Assembly (NCBI GenBank): GCA_018058095.1
Contig: JAGPCO010000024.1
Coordinates: forward strand, 1 to 64,000
Source: Kofleriaceae bacterium
GTDB taxonomy: Bacteria > Myxococcota_A > Polyangia > Haliangiales > Haliangiaceae
Direction: 5' to 3'
Length of the DNA stretch: 64,000 bases
A program made the position numbers and the translations under genes. This document shows, piece after piece, positions 1-13,806 of this stretch (position 1 is its first letter; every line of letters begins with the position of its first letter). The notes under the pieces were generated by a model. That model was not told the DNA's origin, did no database searches, and saw only the letters and a program-made list of their open reading frames with translations.

Positions 1-28
1 GGCTCCGCCTTCCCCTGCCCCGGCCCCG

Positions 29-2227
29 GTGGCTGCGGCGGCCGCTGCCGCGCGCCGGCCCCGCGCCCCCCGCGTCGCCGCCGCGCCCCCGCCCGGCCGC
101 GTCCTCGATCGCCCGGTGTCGGCCATCCGCGGCATCGGCCCCGCCTTCGCCGCCGCGCTGGCCGAGCGCGGCATCCTCACCGTCGAGGACCTGCTGTGGC
201 TGGTGCCGCGCCGCTACGACGACGCGCGTGCGGTCGCTGGCGTGGCCACCGCCCTGGCCGCCGGCGACGGCGCCCAGGTCGTGGTGGCCGGCACGATCCG
301 CGCCGCCCGCATGGTGTACGGCCGCGGCCGCCGCTGGTTCGACGCCACCATCGGCGACGACGACGCCGGCGCCGCCCTGCAGATCCGGTGGTTCGGCGCG
401 TACGGGTCGATGGCCCAGCGCCTGCCAGTCGGCGCCCGCGCGGTGCTGGCCGGCCGGCTCCGGGTCCGGGCCGGGCGCGGCGACCTGGCCAACCCGGACG
501 TGCTCGCGGTCATCGCCGCCGACGGCAGCGGCGGTGACGACGCCGGCCGCATCATCCTGCGTTACCCCGACATCCCCGGCCTGCCGCCGGCCCGGCTGGC
601 CACCGCGTGCCAGCGCGCGCTCGACCTCATCGGCGCCGAGGCGGTCGAGGACGGGGTCCCGGCCGAGGTCGCGGCCGCCGCCGGGCTGAGCCCGCTGGCG
701 GAGGCGCTGGCCGCCCTGCACCGCCCGGAGGCGCCCAGCGCCGACGAGGTCGCCGCGCTGAGCGCCGGGACCAGCCGCTGGCACCGGCGGGTCGCCTTCG
801 GCGAGCTGTTCGAGCTGGCGACCGCGGTCGAGGTGCGGCGACGCCTGCGCCGGCTCGGCAGCGCCCCGCCGTACCCGGTGGGCAGCGCGGGTGAGGTCGA
901 GCGCGCGCTGCCGTTCGCACCGACCGCGGCGCAGCGGCGGGTCTTCGCCGAGGTCGGCGCCGATCTGGCCGCGCCGGTGCCGATGAACCGCCTGCTCCAG
1001 GGCGACGTCGGCTCGGGCAAGACCGCGGTCCTCTTCGCCGCCGCGGTCCAGGTCGCGCGCGGCGGCGGCCAGACCGCGATCATGGCGCCGACCGAGATCC
1101 TGGCCGAGCAGCACGCGGCCACGCTCGGCCGCTGGGCCGGCCCGCTCGGCCTGCGGGTCGCCCTGCTGACGGCGTCGACCCCGCGCGGCGCCCGTCAGTC
1201 GCTGCTGGCGATGGCCGCGGCCGGCGCCATCGACCTGGTCGTCGGCACCCACGCCCTGCTGGCCGAGGGCGTCGGCTTCCAGCAGCTCGGGCTGGTGGTC
1301 ATCGACGAGCAGCACCGGTTCGGAGTGGCGCAGCGGGTCCGCCTGCGCGGCAAGGGCGACGCCGCCGCGCCGCACCTCCTGGTGGCGACCGCCACCCCCA
1401 TCCCGCGCACGCTGGCGCTGACCACCTATGGCGACCTCGACGTGTCGGTCCTCGACGAGCTGCCACCCGGCCGCGTCCCGGTGACGACCGAGGTGGTGAC
1501 CGGCGCGCGGGGCCGGGCCACCGCGATCAAGGCGCTGCGGGCCGAGGTCGCGGCCGGGGGCCGGGCCTACGTGGTGTGCCCGCGGGTCGAGCCGCCCGAG
1601 CCCGACGATGACGGCCCGCGCTGGGCCGACGCGACGACGGTCGCGGCCGAGCTGGCGACCGCGCTGGCGCCGACGCCGGTCGGCCTGGCCCACGGCCGCA
1701 TGGACGGCGCCGAGCGCGACGCCGCCCTGGCCGCCCTGCGCGCCGGCACCGCGCCGGTGCTGGTCGCGACCACCATCATCGAGGTGGGGGTCGACGTGCC
1801 CGAGGCCACCTTGATCGTCATCGAGGACGCCGATCACTTCGGGCTGGCTCAGCTGCACCAGCTGCGCGGCCGGGTCGGGCGTGGCGGCGGCGCCGCGCGC
1901 TGCCTGCTGCTGACCCGCGGCCAGGCCACGATCGACGGCGGTCAGCGCCTGGCGGTGATGGCCGCGACCCACGATGGCTTCGTCATCGCCGAGCGTGACC
2001 TCGAGCTGCGGGGCCCGGGCGAGCTGCTCGGGGCGCGCCAGGCCGGCCTGCCCCAGCTGCGGTTCGGCGACGTCGCCGCCCACACCCAGCTCTTGCTCGA
2101 GGCGCGCGCCGCCGCCGCCGCCGTCCTCGCCGCCGACCCGGAGCTGGTCCTGCCCGCGCACGAGCGCCTGCGAATGGCCCTCAGCCGCCGCGGAGGTGAC
2201 GCCCTGTTCGGGGCCGAGGGCGGCTGA
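29..2227 (+). CDS. recG: ATP-dependent DNA helicase RecG
   Basis: RecG unwinds and regresses stalled replication forks and branched recombination intermediates. The 732 residues cover the whole family length. An N-terminal wedge/OB region starts at the PVSAIRGIGP motif near residue 30. The superfamily 2 motor follows: Walker A GDVGSGKT at about 325-332, the DEQH box DEQHRFG near 426, ATATPIPRT, then TTIIEVGVDVPEA and QLRGRVGRGG in the second RecA-like domain. The start used is a GTG at base 29. The frame stays open to the window edge, and the Ala/Pro-rich first 25 residues are not conserved in the family, so the true start may lie upstream. A strong hairpin follows the stop. Identification is secure. 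Confidence 0.96.
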   Translation: MAAAAAAARRPRAPRVAAAPPPGRVLDRPVSAIRGIGPAFAAALAERGILTVEDLLWLVPRRYDDARAVAGVATALAAGDGAQVVVAGTIRAARMVYGRGRRWFDATIGDDDAGAALQIRWFGAYGSMAQRLPVGARAVLAGRLRVRAGRGDLANPDVLAVIAADGSGGDDAGRIILRYPDIPGLPPARLATACQRALDLIGAEAVEDGVPAEVAAAAGLSPLAEALAALHRPEAPSADEVAALSAGTSRWHRRVAFGELFELATAVEVRRRLRRLGSAPPYPVGSAGEVERALPFAPTAAQRRVFAEVGADLAAPVPMNRLLQGDVGSGKTAVLFAAAVQVARGGGQTAIMAPTEILAEQHAATLGRWAGPLGLRVALLTASTPRGARQSLLAMAAAGAIDLVVGTHALLAEGVGFQQLGLVVIDEQHRFGVAQRVRLRGKGDAAAPHLLVATATPIPRTLALTTYGDLDVSVLDELPPGRVPVTTEVVTGARGRATAIKALRAEVAAGGRAYVVCPRVEPPEPDDDGPRWADATTVAAELATALAPTPVGLAHGRMDGAERDAALAALRAGTAPVLVATTIIEVGVDVPEATLIVIEDADHFGLAQLHQLRGRVGRGGGAARCLLLTRGQATIDGGQRLAVMAATHDGFVIAERDLELRGPGELLGARQAGLPQLRFGDVAAHTQLLLEARAAAAAVLAADPELVLPAHERLRMALSRRGGDALFGAEGG

Positions 2228-2230
2228 CAG

Positions 2231-2274
2231 GGCGCGCCAGGCCGTGTGATCGAACTGGCGCGGCCTGGCGCGCC
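2231..2274 (+). terminator. Hairpin terminator behind recG
   Basis: A perfect 13-bp inverted repeat, GGCGCGCCAGGCC and its complement, is separated by 18 nt and begins 3 nt after the recG stop codon. No U-tract follows, which is usual in genomes of this GC content, so termination efficiency is an inference. Confidence 0.6.
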
Positions 2275-2332
2275 GCGTCGCCTCGGCAGGGAGCCGACAG
2301 ACCATGCCCCACCTCGAGTGCACCGTTTTCGC

Positions 2333-2360
2333 TTGAGCCGATGGGGCCGGTGGATAAGAT
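2333..2360 (+). promoter_or_regulatory. Sigma-70-type promoter, near-leaderless
   Basis: TTGAGC (2333-2338) and TAAGAT (2355-2360) match the -35 and -10 consensus at 4 of 6 bases each, with a 16-bp spacer. The expected transcription start is only a few bases before the ATG at 2370, leaving almost no 5' leader. Confidence 0.45.
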
Positions 2361-2369
2361 GCCGGCCAT

Positions 2370-2999
2370 ATGAGGGCATCCCCGCTTCGCCTGATCCTGG
2401 TCTCCCTGTCGGCCGCGTTCCTGACGAGCCTCGGCGCCTGCGGCGGCGACGACGGCGGCGGCAACGACGACCGGCCCGACGCACGGGTGGCCGGCTACTG
2501 CGGCGACAACACCTGCGCCTCGAGCGAGATCGGCTCGTGCACCCAGGACTGCGGCGGCGGCAGCACCTGCGACAACGACCGGGTCTGTGACCCGGGTGAG
2601 GGCGCTGGCTGCGCCGACTGCGCCAGCACCTGCGACAACGACTCGGTGTGTGACCCGGGCGAGACCCAGCAGAGCTGCCCGGCCGACTGCGGCGGTGGCG
2701 GCGCCTGCAACTCGAACGGCACGTGCGACGCCGGCGAGACCATGGCCAGCTGCCCGGCCGACTGCCTCACCGCCGGCGGCTGCAACATGGACTTCATGTG
2801 CCAGGCCGGCGAGGACCCCATGACCTGCATCGACTGCCTCCTCGGCGGCACCTGCAACATGGACGGCACCTGCGACCTGCTCGAGATGTTCCTGGGCGAC
2901 TGCGTCGACTGCACCGCCGGCGGCACCTGCAACAACGACGGCATCTGCGACACGGCCGAGATGAGCGACCCGCTCTGCTTCGACTGCCTGATGCCGTGA
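2370..2999 (+). CDS. Lipoprotein with seven Cys-rich C-x-N-D-x-x-C-D repeats
   Basis: The signal peptide ends in a lipobox (SLGAC), with Cys24 the predicted lipidated residue. After an Asp/Gly linker, seven repeats of about 25 residues follow the pattern C-[DN]-x-[DN]-x-x-C-D-x-G-E...C-x-x-D-C; the last three drift (for example QAGE and LLE replace PGE). Such repeats occur in extracellular proteins of myxobacteria and look like small disulphide-closed, possibly cation-binding modules. No enzymatic domain is visible, so a structural or binding role at the cell surface is an inference. It is a single gene with its own promoter, flanked by unrelated genes. Confidence 0.8.
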   Translation: MRASPLRLILVSLSAAFLTSLGACGGDDGGGNDDRPDARVAGYCGDNTCASSEIGSCTQDCGGGSTCDNDRVCDPGEGAGCADCASTCDNDSVCDPGETQQSCPADCGGGGACNSNGTCDAGETMASCPADCLTAGGCNMDFMCQAGEDPMTCIDCLLGGTCNMDGTCDLLEMFLGDCVDCTAGGTCNNDGICDTAEMSDPLCFDCLMP

Positions 3000-3063
3000 T
3001 CGCCGTGGGCCCGCACCAGCAGCCTTTGCCGGGCGACGGCGATGGCGGCGGGCCTGGCCTGGG

Positions 3064-3120
3064 CTAGCAGGCTGCGAGACTGGAGATGACTAGCAGGCTG
3101 CTTCTTCAGCAGCCTGCTAG
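3064..3120. repeat. REP-like hairpin, CTAGCAGGCTGC family
   Basis: A perfect 13-bp inverted repeat with the arm CTAGCAGGCTGCT (3090-3102 and 3108-3120) encloses a 5-nt TCTTC loop. A further direct copy of CTAGCAGGCTGC lies just upstream at 3064-3075. It may act as a bidirectional terminator for the 2370 gene. The TAGCAGG...CCTGCT ends are shared with hairpins at 33.0 and 62.4 kb. Confidence 0.7.
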
Positions 3121-3123
3121 CCT
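3118..3123 (+). promoter_or_regulatory. -10 box TAGCCT, 6 nt before ATG 3130
   Basis: TAGCCT overlaps the right arm of the preceding hairpin and ends 6 nt before the start codon. This matches the spacing seen at many starts in this window, so the transcript would be leaderless. No convincing -35 is visible. Confidence 0.35.
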
Positions 3124-3129
3124 GCGGCC

Positions 3130-3747
3130 ATGAGCCCTGGCCCCCGCTTGCTGCTGCCGGCGCCGTTCGGGATCGCCGTCGGCCTCGCCCTCGCCGCCAG
3201 CGTGGCCGAGGCCGAGCCGGCCCGGCCATGGGCGGTCGAGGCCGAGCTGCGCTGGGCGGTCGGGCTCGAGCGTGATGCCGCCGCGCCGACGACGGGCGCG
3301 GTCCAGCTGCCGGCGCTGGTGCTGACCACCAGCCGCGGGTTCGGCGCGCTGCTGGTGCACGCGCGGGCCCGCCTGATGGTGCCGCTCGGCTACGGGCAAG
3401 AGGCCGTCGGCGCCGGGATCGGGCTGGGCAGCCCGATCGGCGCCAGCGCGGTGACCGGCTTTGGCCGGGTCGAGGCCGGCCTGAGCTACGCCTTCCACGG
3501 CGCGTCGGTGCCGGAGCTGGGCGGCGCCGACGCCACCGTGTACTGGGGCCCGTACGGCCGCGCCGAGTTCGGCCTGCGCGGGCCCATCCGCGCCGGCCGC
3601 GCCGACGGCGCCGCGCCGCGCGCCACCCTGGAGTGGACCCTCGCCGCCGGGGCCAGCGTGGTCGCGGCCCGCTACCTCGAGCCGCTGTCGGGGCGCGGCA
3701 ACCGGCTCGAGCTCGACGCTGGCGGCGGCCTGCGCGTCGGCTTCTGA
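3130..3747 (+). CDS. Exported protein, probable outer-membrane beta-barrel
   Basis: The 205-residue product has a Sec signal peptide (a hydrophobic run to about residue 28, ending AEAE). The mature part alternates aromatic/hydrophobic and polar residues with many glycines (for example LVHARARLMV, GRVEAGLSYAFHG) and ends in GGLRVGF. A C-terminal aromatic residue is typical of proteins assembled by the Bam complex. No named family was recognised. The gene converges with the ferritin-like gene on the other strand, 10 bp away. The barrel call is an inference from pattern only. Confidence 0.6.
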   Translation: MSPGPRLLLPAPFGIAVGLALAASVAEAEPARPWAVEAELRWAVGLERDAAAPTTGAVQLPALVLTTSRGFGALLVHARARLMVPLGYGQEAVGAGIGLGSPIGASAVTGFGRVEAGLSYAFHGASVPELGGADATVYWGPYGRAEFGLRGPIRAGRADGAAPRATLEWTLAAGASVVAARYLEPLSGRGNRLELDAGGGLRVGF

Positions 3748-3757
3748 TCGGCTCGGA

Positions 3758-4570
3758 TCACGCCAGCAGCGGCGCCAGCGCGGCGCGGTCGACCTCGATG
3801 CCGACCCGATGCAGGCGGCGGACGATGCGGTGCTCGACCGCGTCGAGCATGGTGGCGCGGTAGTCGGCGAAGCCGGCCGCGCCCAGGGAAGGCGCGCCCG
3901 GGCAGGCGCAGGCCGCGTCCTGCCACAGCGGCGCGTACACGGCGATGGCCTCGACCGCGACGGCGGCCAGGTGGGCGCGATCGCCGGCCGACAGGCGCGG
4001 CCCGGCCCAGGCCAGGAGGCGCAGCCCGAGCTGGGCGTGTGGCCCCTCGTCGTGGACCAGGCGGTCGAGCACCGCGCCGACCAGCGGGGACGTGGTGAGC
4101 GAGCGCGAGCGCGTCAGCGCCGGCACGCTGAGCGCCTCCCCCACGCCCGAGGTGGTGACCGCCAGCTCGGCCGCGCGCAGCACGGCGCGGGCGTCGCCGT
4201 CGACCAGCTGGGTCACCTTCTCCAGGTCGACCTGGTACGGCACGGCGCCGCCCAGCTCCATCACCAGGCGCGACACCAGCTCGACGTGGTGCAGCTCGTC
4301 GACGACGATGTCGGCCGAGGCCGCGGTCAGGTCGACCGGCGCGCCGGCCTCGAGCATGGCGGTGGTCAGCTGCGAGAAGGCGGCGGCGCTGGCGTACTCG
4401 GTGAACACGCCGTTGGTCCACACCGCACGCGCCTCGGCCAGGTCGACCGGATCGATCGCCGCCAGCTGCAGCGTGCCCCACGGCAGCTCGTCGATGCCGG
4501 GCCGGCGTCGGCGCAGGCGCCGCTCCGACCAGCCGCCCAGCCAGTCGAGCTCGAGCAGCGCGGCGGTCAC
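3758..4570 (-). CDS. Ferritin-like diiron protein
   Basis: The 270-residue product is mostly helical and carries ferritin-like metal-binding patterns: a glutamate in EYASAAAFSQL, the E-x-x-H of DELHHVEL, and a late D-E-G-P-H. These are spaced as in a four-helix diiron fold, suggesting an oxidoreductase or oxygen-reactive iron protein; the substrate is unknown. The GTG start at 4570 overlaps the stop of the upstream gene (GTGA), so the two are translationally coupled. The longer frame reaching 4846 lies over that upstream gene and has arginine-rich shadow composition, so it was rejected. Confidence 0.7.
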   Translation of the reverse strand: MTAALLELDWLGGWSERRLRRRRPGIDELPWGTLQLAAIDPVDLAEARAVWTNGVFTEYASAAAFSQLTTAMLEAGAPVDLTAASADIVVDELHHVELVSRLVMELGGAVPYQVDLEKVTQLVDGDARAVLRAAELAVTTSGVGEALSVPALTRSRSLTTSPLVGAVLDRLVHDEGPHAQLGLRLLAWAGPRLSAGDRAHLAAVAVEAIAVYAPLWQDAACACPGAPSLGAAGFADYRATMLDAVEHRIVRRLHRVGIEVDRAALAPLLA

Positions 4571-5364
4571 GACGCGGCTCCGGTCGCGGCCGGCGCCGGG
4601 ACCTCGACCAGGTTGCCGCTGGCATCGGGCTGGAACCGGCGGATCACCTGCCCCGCGTCGTCGTACTCGACGATCTCGGAGACGATCCCCAGCGGCCCGG
4701 TCCGCATCACCGAGCGCAGCCGCCCGCCCTGGTGCTGCTCGGTCACGCCGGCCCCCTCGGCGTCGACCGAGGTGCGCGAGGTGAGCTGGCCGGCCTCGTC
4801 GCGGCACACCAGCCAGCGCCGGCCCGGCAGCGGCGGGGTGGCACACGACGCCACCACCCGGTCGCCGTGCAGCTGCACGCTCGCGGTCAGCACGCCGGCG
4901 ACGTACAGGTCACGCGCCACCACGCGGCTGCCGCGGTACGAGGTGCTCGACGTCAGCCGCCCGGCGCCGTCGCGGCACTCGACGGTCCGCCCACCCTTGG
5001 TGACGATGTTGCCGCAGGCCGGCCGCTCGCCCCGCCCCAGCAGTGGGCCGGTCACGCCGGCGCCGCTGGCCAGCGCGGACGGCGCGGGCGCTGCCGCCGC
5101 CACCGGGGCCGGCGCCGACGGCGATGCGGGTGCGGTCGCCGCTGCGGCGGCGCGGCCGGGGGCCCGGCCGCGCTGGCCGATGTTGCCGTTGGCGGGGCGG
5201 CCATCGGCGCGCTGCAGCGGCTGCGCCGGCGCCAGGGTGGCAGCCCGTGGCCGCAGCAACGGCCGCGCGGCCGGGGCTGCCTGGGCCGGGGCCGCACCGG
5301 CCGACAGGCCAGCCGACAGCGAGACAGCGAGGAGGAGGGTGCGGGGGGCGGAGGTGCGGTTCAT
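4567..5364 (-). CDS. Secreted protein with YwqK/MORN-like C-terminal repeats
   Basis: The ATG at 5364 gives a clear signal peptide (MNRTSAPRTLLLAVSLSAGL...AQA), so the upstream Met of the longer frame was rejected. The Ala/Pro-rich first half is low complexity. The second half has repeated motifs of the type V-E-C-R-D-G-A-G-R-L-T-S and Y-D-D-A-G-Q-V-I-R-R, resembling the short beta-hairpin repeats of MORN/YwqK-like or RHS-like proteins. The function is unknown. The stop overlaps the start of the ferritin-like gene by 4 nt, so the two form a pair. No promoter box was seen upstream. Confidence 0.6.
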   Translation of the reverse strand: MNRTSAPRTLLLAVSLSAGLSAGAAPAQAAPAARPLLRPRAATLAPAQPLQRADGRPANGNIGQRGRAPGRAAAAATAPASPSAPAPVAAAAPAPSALASGAGVTGPLLGRGERPACGNIVTKGGRTVECRDGAGRLTSSTSYRGSRVVARDLYVAGVLTASVQLHGDRVVASCATPPLPGRRWLVCRDEAGQLTSRTSVDAEGAGVTEQHQGGRLRSVMRTGPLGIVSEIVEYDDAGQVIRRFQPDASGNLVEVPAPAATGAAS

Positions 5365-5441
5365 GGGGGAAGGACGGGCCCGAGCGCGGACCGTTAACCG
5401 CGCGGGCGCGAACCCCGCCAGGCGCGCCTCCGCGCGCATGA

Positions 5442-5447
5442 TAGGAT
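5442..5447 (+). promoter_or_regulatory. -10 box TAGGAT, 7 nt before ATG 5455
   Basis: TAGGAT ends 7 nt before the ATG at 5455 and overlaps the alternative ATG at 5446. A start at 5446 would therefore lie inside the promoter, which is why 5455 was chosen for the gene. Confidence 0.45.
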
Positions 5448-5454
5448 GACGGCC

Positions 5455-6732
5455 ATGCGGCGGTGGCTAACCTGGGGAGCGCGCCTGCTCGTCGGCATAG
5501 GCCTGGCCGGCCCGGCCGGTGGCTGCACCGGCTGCTACAGCGGTGAGGTCGCGGCCTGCGCGGTCACCTGCAGCACCGACTCCGACTGTCCGGGGGCGAT
5601 GGCCTGCAGCCAGGGCCTGTGCGCCGGCGCCGGGGTCACGTGTGGGGGCCAGGACTTCCGGTTGATCACGCTCGAGGTCAGCGGCCGCGGCCTGATCATG
5701 AGCGGCAACGAGATCCTCTGCAACGGCAGCAACGGAGACGCGTCGTGCCAGCGCCTGGTACCTCCCGGCGCGGCGCTCGAGCTGGCGGCGGTGGCGGTGA
5801 CGCCCGATCTGTTCCTCGGCTGGGCCGGCGGCGGCTGCAGCGGGACCGGGACGTGCACCGTGCCGAGCACCGGCGAGGTCAGCATCTCGGCCGGGTTCGG
5901 CGCCCCGGGGCAGCGCCTGGTCCACGTCGACCTCGCCGGCACCGGGGCGCCGCTCGGCGCCCGCGTGGTCTCGGACCCGGCCGGGATCGACTGCCCGGCG
6001 CTGCTGTGTAGCCGAGCGTTCGTCGCCGAGCAGGTGGTCTCGCTCACGCCGATGGCGCCCTCACCGGACCGCCGGCTCGACCCGTTGAGCTGGGGCAACT
6101 GCGACGTCGTCGGACAGGGGGAGAGCTGCGACGTTCCGGCCGGGCCGGACAACGTCACCGTCGTCTACCGCTTCGTGCGGACGCCCGTGCTGACGGTGAA
6201 CGCCGAGCTGGTCGGCGGTGGGAGCCCGCTGCAGTACCAGGTGACCCGGGTGACCGGGCCGGCCGAGTTCCCGCCGCAATGTAGCCCGAGCGTGCCGTGT
6301 TCGGTCCGCCTCGACGAGAACACGATGCTGAGCGTCCGGGCCGAGATGGTCGGGTTCTTCGATCCGGTCGACTGGCGCTGCACCGGGGGACTCACCTGCC
6401 CCGCCCCCGGCTCGCGGATCGCCCCGATCGTCGTCGGCAACACCGACGCGACCGTGACCGCGACCTACCAGGAGATGGGCACCCTGATGGTGCGCACCAT
6501 GGTGTCGACGGTGCTGATGCCGATGGAGTACGCGATGGGCCCGGGCGGGATGTACACCGGGCGCCACCCGGCCGGGACGCCGCTCACCATCAGCGGGACC
6601 ACCACGGCCACCACGTTGAGTCTCCCTGGCTGCACGCTCGGGTCCCTGACGCTGGACGCCGGGCTGCAGCGCACCTTCTCGTGCGCCGTGACGATCACCG
6701 GCAGCGTGGCCGCGAACTTGATGCTGCCCTGA
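5455..6732 (+). CDS. Lipoprotein with InlB-B-like extracellular repeats
   Basis: The 425-residue product has a signal peptide and a weak lipobox (PAGGC). A Cys-rich segment (CAVTCSTDSDCPGAMAC) follows. Beta-rich repeats then carry the pattern F-x-G-W-x-G-G-C-x-G-x-G-x-C-T-V, seen twice (FLGWAGGGCSGTGTCTV and FDPVDWRCTGGLTCP), each followed by a V-x-A-x-F/Y strand. This is the signature of InlB B-repeat or Fn-like modules common in myxobacterial surface proteins. No catalytic motif is visible. It is monocistronic and converges on the glutaredoxin gene. Confidence 0.65.
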   Translation: MRRWLTWGARLLVGIGLAGPAGGCTGCYSGEVAACAVTCSTDSDCPGAMACSQGLCAGAGVTCGGQDFRLITLEVSGRGLIMSGNEILCNGSNGDASCQRLVPPGAALELAAVAVTPDLFLGWAGGGCSGTGTCTVPSTGEVSISAGFGAPGQRLVHVDLAGTGAPLGARVVSDPAGIDCPALLCSRAFVAEQVVSLTPMAPSPDRRLDPLSWGNCDVVGQGESCDVPAGPDNVTVVYRFVRTPVLTVNAELVGGGSPLQYQVTRVTGPAEFPPQCSPSVPCSVRLDENTMLSVRAEMVGFFDPVDWRCTGGLTCPAPGSRIAPIVVGNTDATVTATYQEMGTLMVRTMVSTVLMPMEYAMGPGGMYTGRHPAGTPLTISGTTTATTLSLPGCTLGSLTLDAGLQRTFSCAVTITGSVAANLMLP

Positions 6733-6758
6733 GCGCCGCTGGCACGACGCGGCGCGAC

Positions 6759-7478
6759 CTACTCGGCCGGCGCGGGGTCGCGCGGATCGGCCTCGGCCGG
6801 CGCGACCTCGTCGGTGTTGGGCCGGGCCACGATCTCGACCGCGATCCGGCCCGGCGCGGCGGCGCGCTCGTCGGCGCTCATCAGCGCGGTCTCGAGCTGA
6901 CCCAGCCGCTCGACCTCGGACAGCGCGTTGAAGCCGCCGATGAACTGCCCGCGCAGGTACACGTACGGGACGGTGGTCTGCTTGGTCTCGGTCGCCAGCC
7001 GGGCGTGCAGCACCTCGTGCTCGGGCTCCTCGAGGTCGACGAAGTCGAAGTCGACCTTGTGCCGCTCGAGCAGGCTGATGGCCCGCCCGCTCCACGGGCA
7101 CGACTTCTTGCCGTAGATCTGCGCCTTGATGCCGGCGTCACCCAGGGCGCGCGCGCCGCGGCTGGCGGCGGCGGTGGCCGGCGCGGTCGACGGCGCGGCG
7201 ACCGCGGCCCGGGCCACCTCGGCGCTGTGCGCCTGGGCCTGCTGCTCGTCCTTCGACTCGTAGCGCTTGCCGAGCAGGCCGGCCAGCTTCTTGCGGGCCG
7301 CCACGTAGCGCGGATCGACCAGCACCTTCTCCTGCACGTAGTCGCGCACCTCGCCGCCGAGCTCGTCGGCGCGCCCGAGCGCGTGCAGCAGCTTCTCGGT
7401 GGCCTTCTTGGCCACTGCCTTGACCTGGGCCTGGGTGGCCTTCACCTGGGATTGCGCGTGCTCGAGGGTCGGGTTCAT
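6759..7478 (-). CDS. Glutaredoxin-domain protein with CPWS site
   Basis: The C-terminal 100 residues form a glutaredoxin fold: IYGKKSCPWS with the redox site C-P-W-S, TVPYVYL with the cis-proline, and GGFNAL for glutathione binding. CPWS is a monothiol variant, a class often linked to 2Fe-2S binding or transfer. The N-terminal 120 residues are helical and lysine-rich, then Ala-rich. The ATG at 7478 was chosen because the frame upstream is not protein-like. This is the last of four co-directional genes starting with the activase at 13710, so a role in iron-sulphur or redox support of that system is plausible but inferred. Confidence 0.8.
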   Translation of the reverse strand: MNPTLEHAQSQVKATQAQVKAVAKKATEKLLHALGRADELGGEVRDYVQEKVLVDPRYVAARKKLAGLLGKRYESKDEQQAQAHSAEVARAAVAAPSTAPATAAASRGARALGDAGIKAQIYGKKSCPWSGRAISLLERHKVDFDFVDLEEPEHEVLHARLATETKQTTVPYVYLRGQFIGGFNALSEVERLGQLETALMSADERAAAPGRIAVEIVARPNTDEVAPAEADPRDPAPAE

Positions 7479-7564
7479 GGTGGCCTCACCGTAGGCATCG
7501 CCGTGGGGACCGGCAAGGAGAAAATGACGCAACGCGCCATAACGGCGCAAGTTGCTTGTTTCAA

Positions 7565-8053
7565 TCAGGATCCGTACACCTTGCGGAGCAGATCGCCGCG
7601 GTCGTCGAGGGCCTGCAGCTCCTCCCGCCCGCCCGCACACTCGCCGGCGATGAACACCAGCGGCAGCTTGCGGCCGCCGGCGTCGCGCCGGACCGCGGTC
7701 AGCGTGGCGGGGTCGCCCTCGAGGTTCATCACCCGGTACGGGATGTCGCGTGCGTCGAGCGGCTGGGTCAGCCGGGACACGTCGCGCTTGTGCTTGTCGA
7801 GGTGATAGACGATGACCGGCGCCGCCTCGCGCGTGGGCGCTGGCGCGGGCGCCGGCGCCGGCGGAGCCGACGCGGCCGGCGCGGCGTGCTCACCACGCGC
7901 GAACGCGCGGCGGTCGGCCAGCTCGTCGGCGTCGGCCAGCGGCCGGCCGAGCGCCTCGTTGGCGCGCAGCAAGCGCTGACCGAGCCGGCTGGGCAGCCGG
8001 CCGATCGCCGCGAAGGCGCGGGCCCGGACCTGATCGAGACGCTGGCTCGGCAC
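7565..8053 (-). CDS. Glutaredoxin-like protein lacking active-site cysteines
   Basis: This 162-residue protein has a helical N-terminus, an Ala/Pro linker, and a C-terminal domain that aligns by eye with the neighbouring glutaredoxin: VIVYHLDKHKRDV in place of the CxxC strand-loop, KLPLVFI with the cis-proline and GG-x-E-x-L. The redox cysteine is replaced by the K-H-K region, so it cannot act as an ordinary thiol oxidoreductase and is more likely a binding or scaffold partner. A single Cys remains in AGECAGG. It starts with GTG, 26 nt after the dehydratase-like gene, in the same operon. Confidence 0.65.
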   Translation of the reverse strand: MPSQRLDQVRARAFAAIGRLPSRLGQRLLRANEALGRPLADADELADRRAFARGEHAAPAASAPPAPAPAPAPTREAAPVIVYHLDKHKRDVSRLTQPLDARDIPYRVMNLEGDPATLTAVRRDAGGRKLPLVFIAGECAGGREELQALDDRGDLLRKVYGS

Positions 8054-8079
8054 CGACGGCCTCCTGGCTGGCTCGTGGT

Positions 8080-9930
<1,851 letters not shown>

Positions 9931-10002
9931 GGGCTGCTCCAGGGGGCTGGTCGAGGAAGTCGGTGGCGGTGTCGGTGGGTAAGGCGAACGGAGGCGGCGC
10001 GG

Positions 10003-13710
<3,708 letters not shown>

Positions 13711-13762
13711 GTGGGGTCTCCCTGCGTTCGGTACCGAGACACCCGGCGGCATGGCCGCAGGG

Positions 13763-13784
13763 CTAGACTGACGCGTCAGTCTAG
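13763..13784. promoter_or_regulatory. Perfect 22-bp palindromic operator (TetR type)
   Basis: CTAGACTGACG is followed directly by its exact reverse complement, with no spacer. The GACGCGTC centre and the length match operators of TetR-family repressors. It lies 53 bp upstream of the activase ATG, and its right half contains the -10 box of the minus-strand promoter, so binding would block transcription. The TetR gene at 17703 is the obvious candidate ligand (inference). Confidence 0.75.
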
Positions 13785-13806
13785 GTACCACTGACACCCG
13801 AGTCCA
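13778..13806 (-). promoter_or_regulatory. Promoter of the activase/dehydratase operon
   Basis: On the minus strand TGGACT (-35, 13806-13801) and TAGACT (-10, 13783-13778) each match the consensus at 4 of 6 bases, with an ideal 17-bp spacer. The predicted start lies inside the palindrome, giving a 5' leader of about 60 nt with GGGAG ahead of the ATG at 13710. Confidence 0.5.

Noticed and set aside
3758-4846. Long N-terminus for the ferritin-like protein
   Set aside because: The extra 90 residues are Arg-rich and antisense-like over the neighbouring secreted protein gene; the GTGA overlap supports a start at 4570.
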